Below are positions 4,764 through 5,659 of a DNA stretch of 5,659 bases, piece by piece. Origin of the DNA: Actinomycetes bacterium (GTDB lineage Bacteria; Actinomycetota; Acidimicrobiia; Acidimicrobiales; Microtrichaceae). Position numbers and translations under genes: made by a program. Every line of letters begins with the position of its first letter. Position 1 is the stretch's first letter. The DNA lies in the NCBI GenBank assembly GCA_023423475.1, contig JAFAFN010000193.1:1-5659 (forward strand), in the 5' to 3' direction. Under the pieces are notes generated by a model. The model was not told where the DNA came from and searched no databases. It saw nothing but the letters and a program-made list of their open reading frames with translations.

Positions 4764-5659
4764 ATGGCGACCACCATCGAAGGGGTCACGACCGTACGGC
4801 GGCGTCGGCGCCCCGTCCGACTCGGAGTGCTCGCTGCAGCGTGCACGATCGCACTCGCCGCAGCGGCGTGCGTGCCGCCCACTCCGGCCGAGGGCGTCGA
4901 TCCGGACAGCGCACCGCGCGCGGACGAGGCCGCGTACGCCGAGCACGGCCCGTACGAGGTCGGCGTCACCACGATCCAGCTCTCGGATCGCTCCGCCGAG
5001 GTCTGGTACCCCGTCGACCCCGAGGACATCGGCGACGGCCCACGCGACGCCTACTTCATCAAGGACTACCTCAGCACGGCCTTCGCCGCCCTGGTCCCGC
5101 CCGAGGTCAACCCGCCGTACCTGACCGACGCCACCCGGGCCGTCCCGGCGTCGGCCCAGGGACCCTTCCCGCTGGTGCTGTTCTCGCACGGCTTCGCCAG
5201 CTACCGGACCCAGTCGACGTTCCTCACGACCCACCTGGCCAGCTGGGGCTTCGTCGTGGTGTCGCCCGACTACCTCGAGCGTGGTCTCCGCGCGGTCCTG
5301 GGCGAGCCGCCGGCGACGAGCCGGACCGACCTCGCCGTCGCCGACGAGGCGATCGAGGCCGTCCGAGCGGCGAACACCGACGGGGGCCTGCTCGACGGCG
5401 TGGTCGACGGCGCCGAGGTGCTGCCCGTCGGCCACTCCGCCGGTGGCGGCACCTCGATCCGGCTGCTCGCCCGCCCGGACGTGCACATGGCCATCCCGCT
5501 GGCCGCCGGGCTGAACCTCTTCCAGCTGCCCCAGGCCGCCACGACGCTGCCCGCGGGCAAGGCCGTCACCTGGATCGCCGCGCCACGCGACTCCATCGCG
5601 TCGATCGCGGACGTGCGCCGCGGCTTCGAGTACACCGCGGGCGAGCGCAAGATCGTCGA
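4764..5659 (+). CDS. Exported alpha/beta hydrolase, predicted lipoprotein esterase/lipase (3' end missing)
   Basis: An open frame of 298 codons runs from this ATG off the right edge without a stop. The N-terminus has a very basic stretch (RRRRR at 12-16) and a hydrophobic core to about 35, followed by C36 in AAAAC-VPP. This looks like a lipoprotein signal with a weak lipobox; cleavage without lipidation, or Tat export because of the arginines, is possible. The mature part resembles the PAF-acetylhydrolase/PET-hydrolase-like branch of alpha/beta hydrolases. It has a substrate-like strand AEVWYPV at 78-84, the oxyanion segment LFSHGFASYR at 139-148, HLASWGFVVVSPDY at 157-170, and the nucleophile elbow GHSAGGG with S225 as the expected nucleophile. 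D276 (in AAPRDS) is a candidate triad acid; the histidine must lie beyond the window. It probably hydrolyses an ester outside the cell; the substrate is unknown. It is divergent from der, with 118 bases between the starts, and need not be functionally linked to it. Confidence 0.88.
   Translation, partial: MATTIEGVTTVRRRRRPVRLGVLAAACTIALAAAACVPPTPAEGVDPDSAPRADEAAYAEHGPYEVGVTTIQLSDRSAEVWYPVDPEDIGDGPRDAYFIKDYLSTAFAALVPPEVNPPYLTDATRAVPASAQGPFPLVLFSHGFASYRTQSTFLTTHLASWGFVVVSPDYLERGLRAVLGEPPATSRTDLAVADEAIEAVRAANTDGGLLDGVVDGAEVLPVGHSAGGGTSIRLLARPDVHMAIPLAAGLNLFQLPQAATTLPAGKAVTWIAAPRDSIASIADVRRGFEYTAGERKIV

Noticed and set aside
4215..5486. Long - strand open frame (423 codons) across the start of der and the hydrolase
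   Set aside because: Out of frame with der and antisense to the hydrolase, with low-complexity Arg/Gly-rich composition; a GC-driven shadow.
1..5659. RNA genes, CRISPR arrays, insertion sequences or attachment sites
   Set aside because: Nearly all of the window is occupied by protein-coding genes. No tRNA-like cloverleaf, repeat-spacer pattern, transposase or direct-repeat boundary was noticed.

Overview
The window is strongly GC-rich, with nearly all third codon positions G or C and GTG used as a start. It contains a Der GTPase, FKBP-type prolyl isomerases with a threonine-rich lipoprotein linker, and a bacterial SdrD-B-like protein. Together these suggest a high-GC actinobacterium. The small zinc-ribbon membrane protein and the general protein style resemble the Acidimicrobiia (Ilumatobacter-like lineages), but that finer placement is an impression only.

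Layout. On the + strand, positions 1-1016 hold the 3' part of a processive family 2 glycosyltransferase. Its stop overlaps the GTG start of a membrane-anchored protein with two SdrD-B-like domains (1013-2035). Facing them on the - strand is a run reading right to left: der (3326-4645), a cytosolic FKBP (2849-3244), a lipoprotein FKBP (2328-2828) and a short zinc-ribbon membrane protein (2075-2320). The last three are tightly packed and look like one transcription unit. An 81-base gap with a perfect 8-bp hairpin separates them from der. Divergent from der, a + strand gene for an exported alpha/beta hydrolase starts at 4764 and runs off the right edge.

How the genes relate. The glycosyltransferase and SdrD-B protein are translationally coupled, which suggests an envelope or extracellular-polysaccharide role. 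Der acts in 50S subunit assembly. The two FKBPs look like a tandem duplication split between cytoplasm and cell surface. The hydrolase is probably a separate surface or secreted esterase.

No clearly novel system is visible. The points most worth checking are an 11-bp perfect inverted repeat lying exactly where the zinc-ribbon protein departs from a four-cysteine pattern, an NKWE variant of the second Der G4 motif, and the coupled glycosyltransferase/SdrD-B pair.
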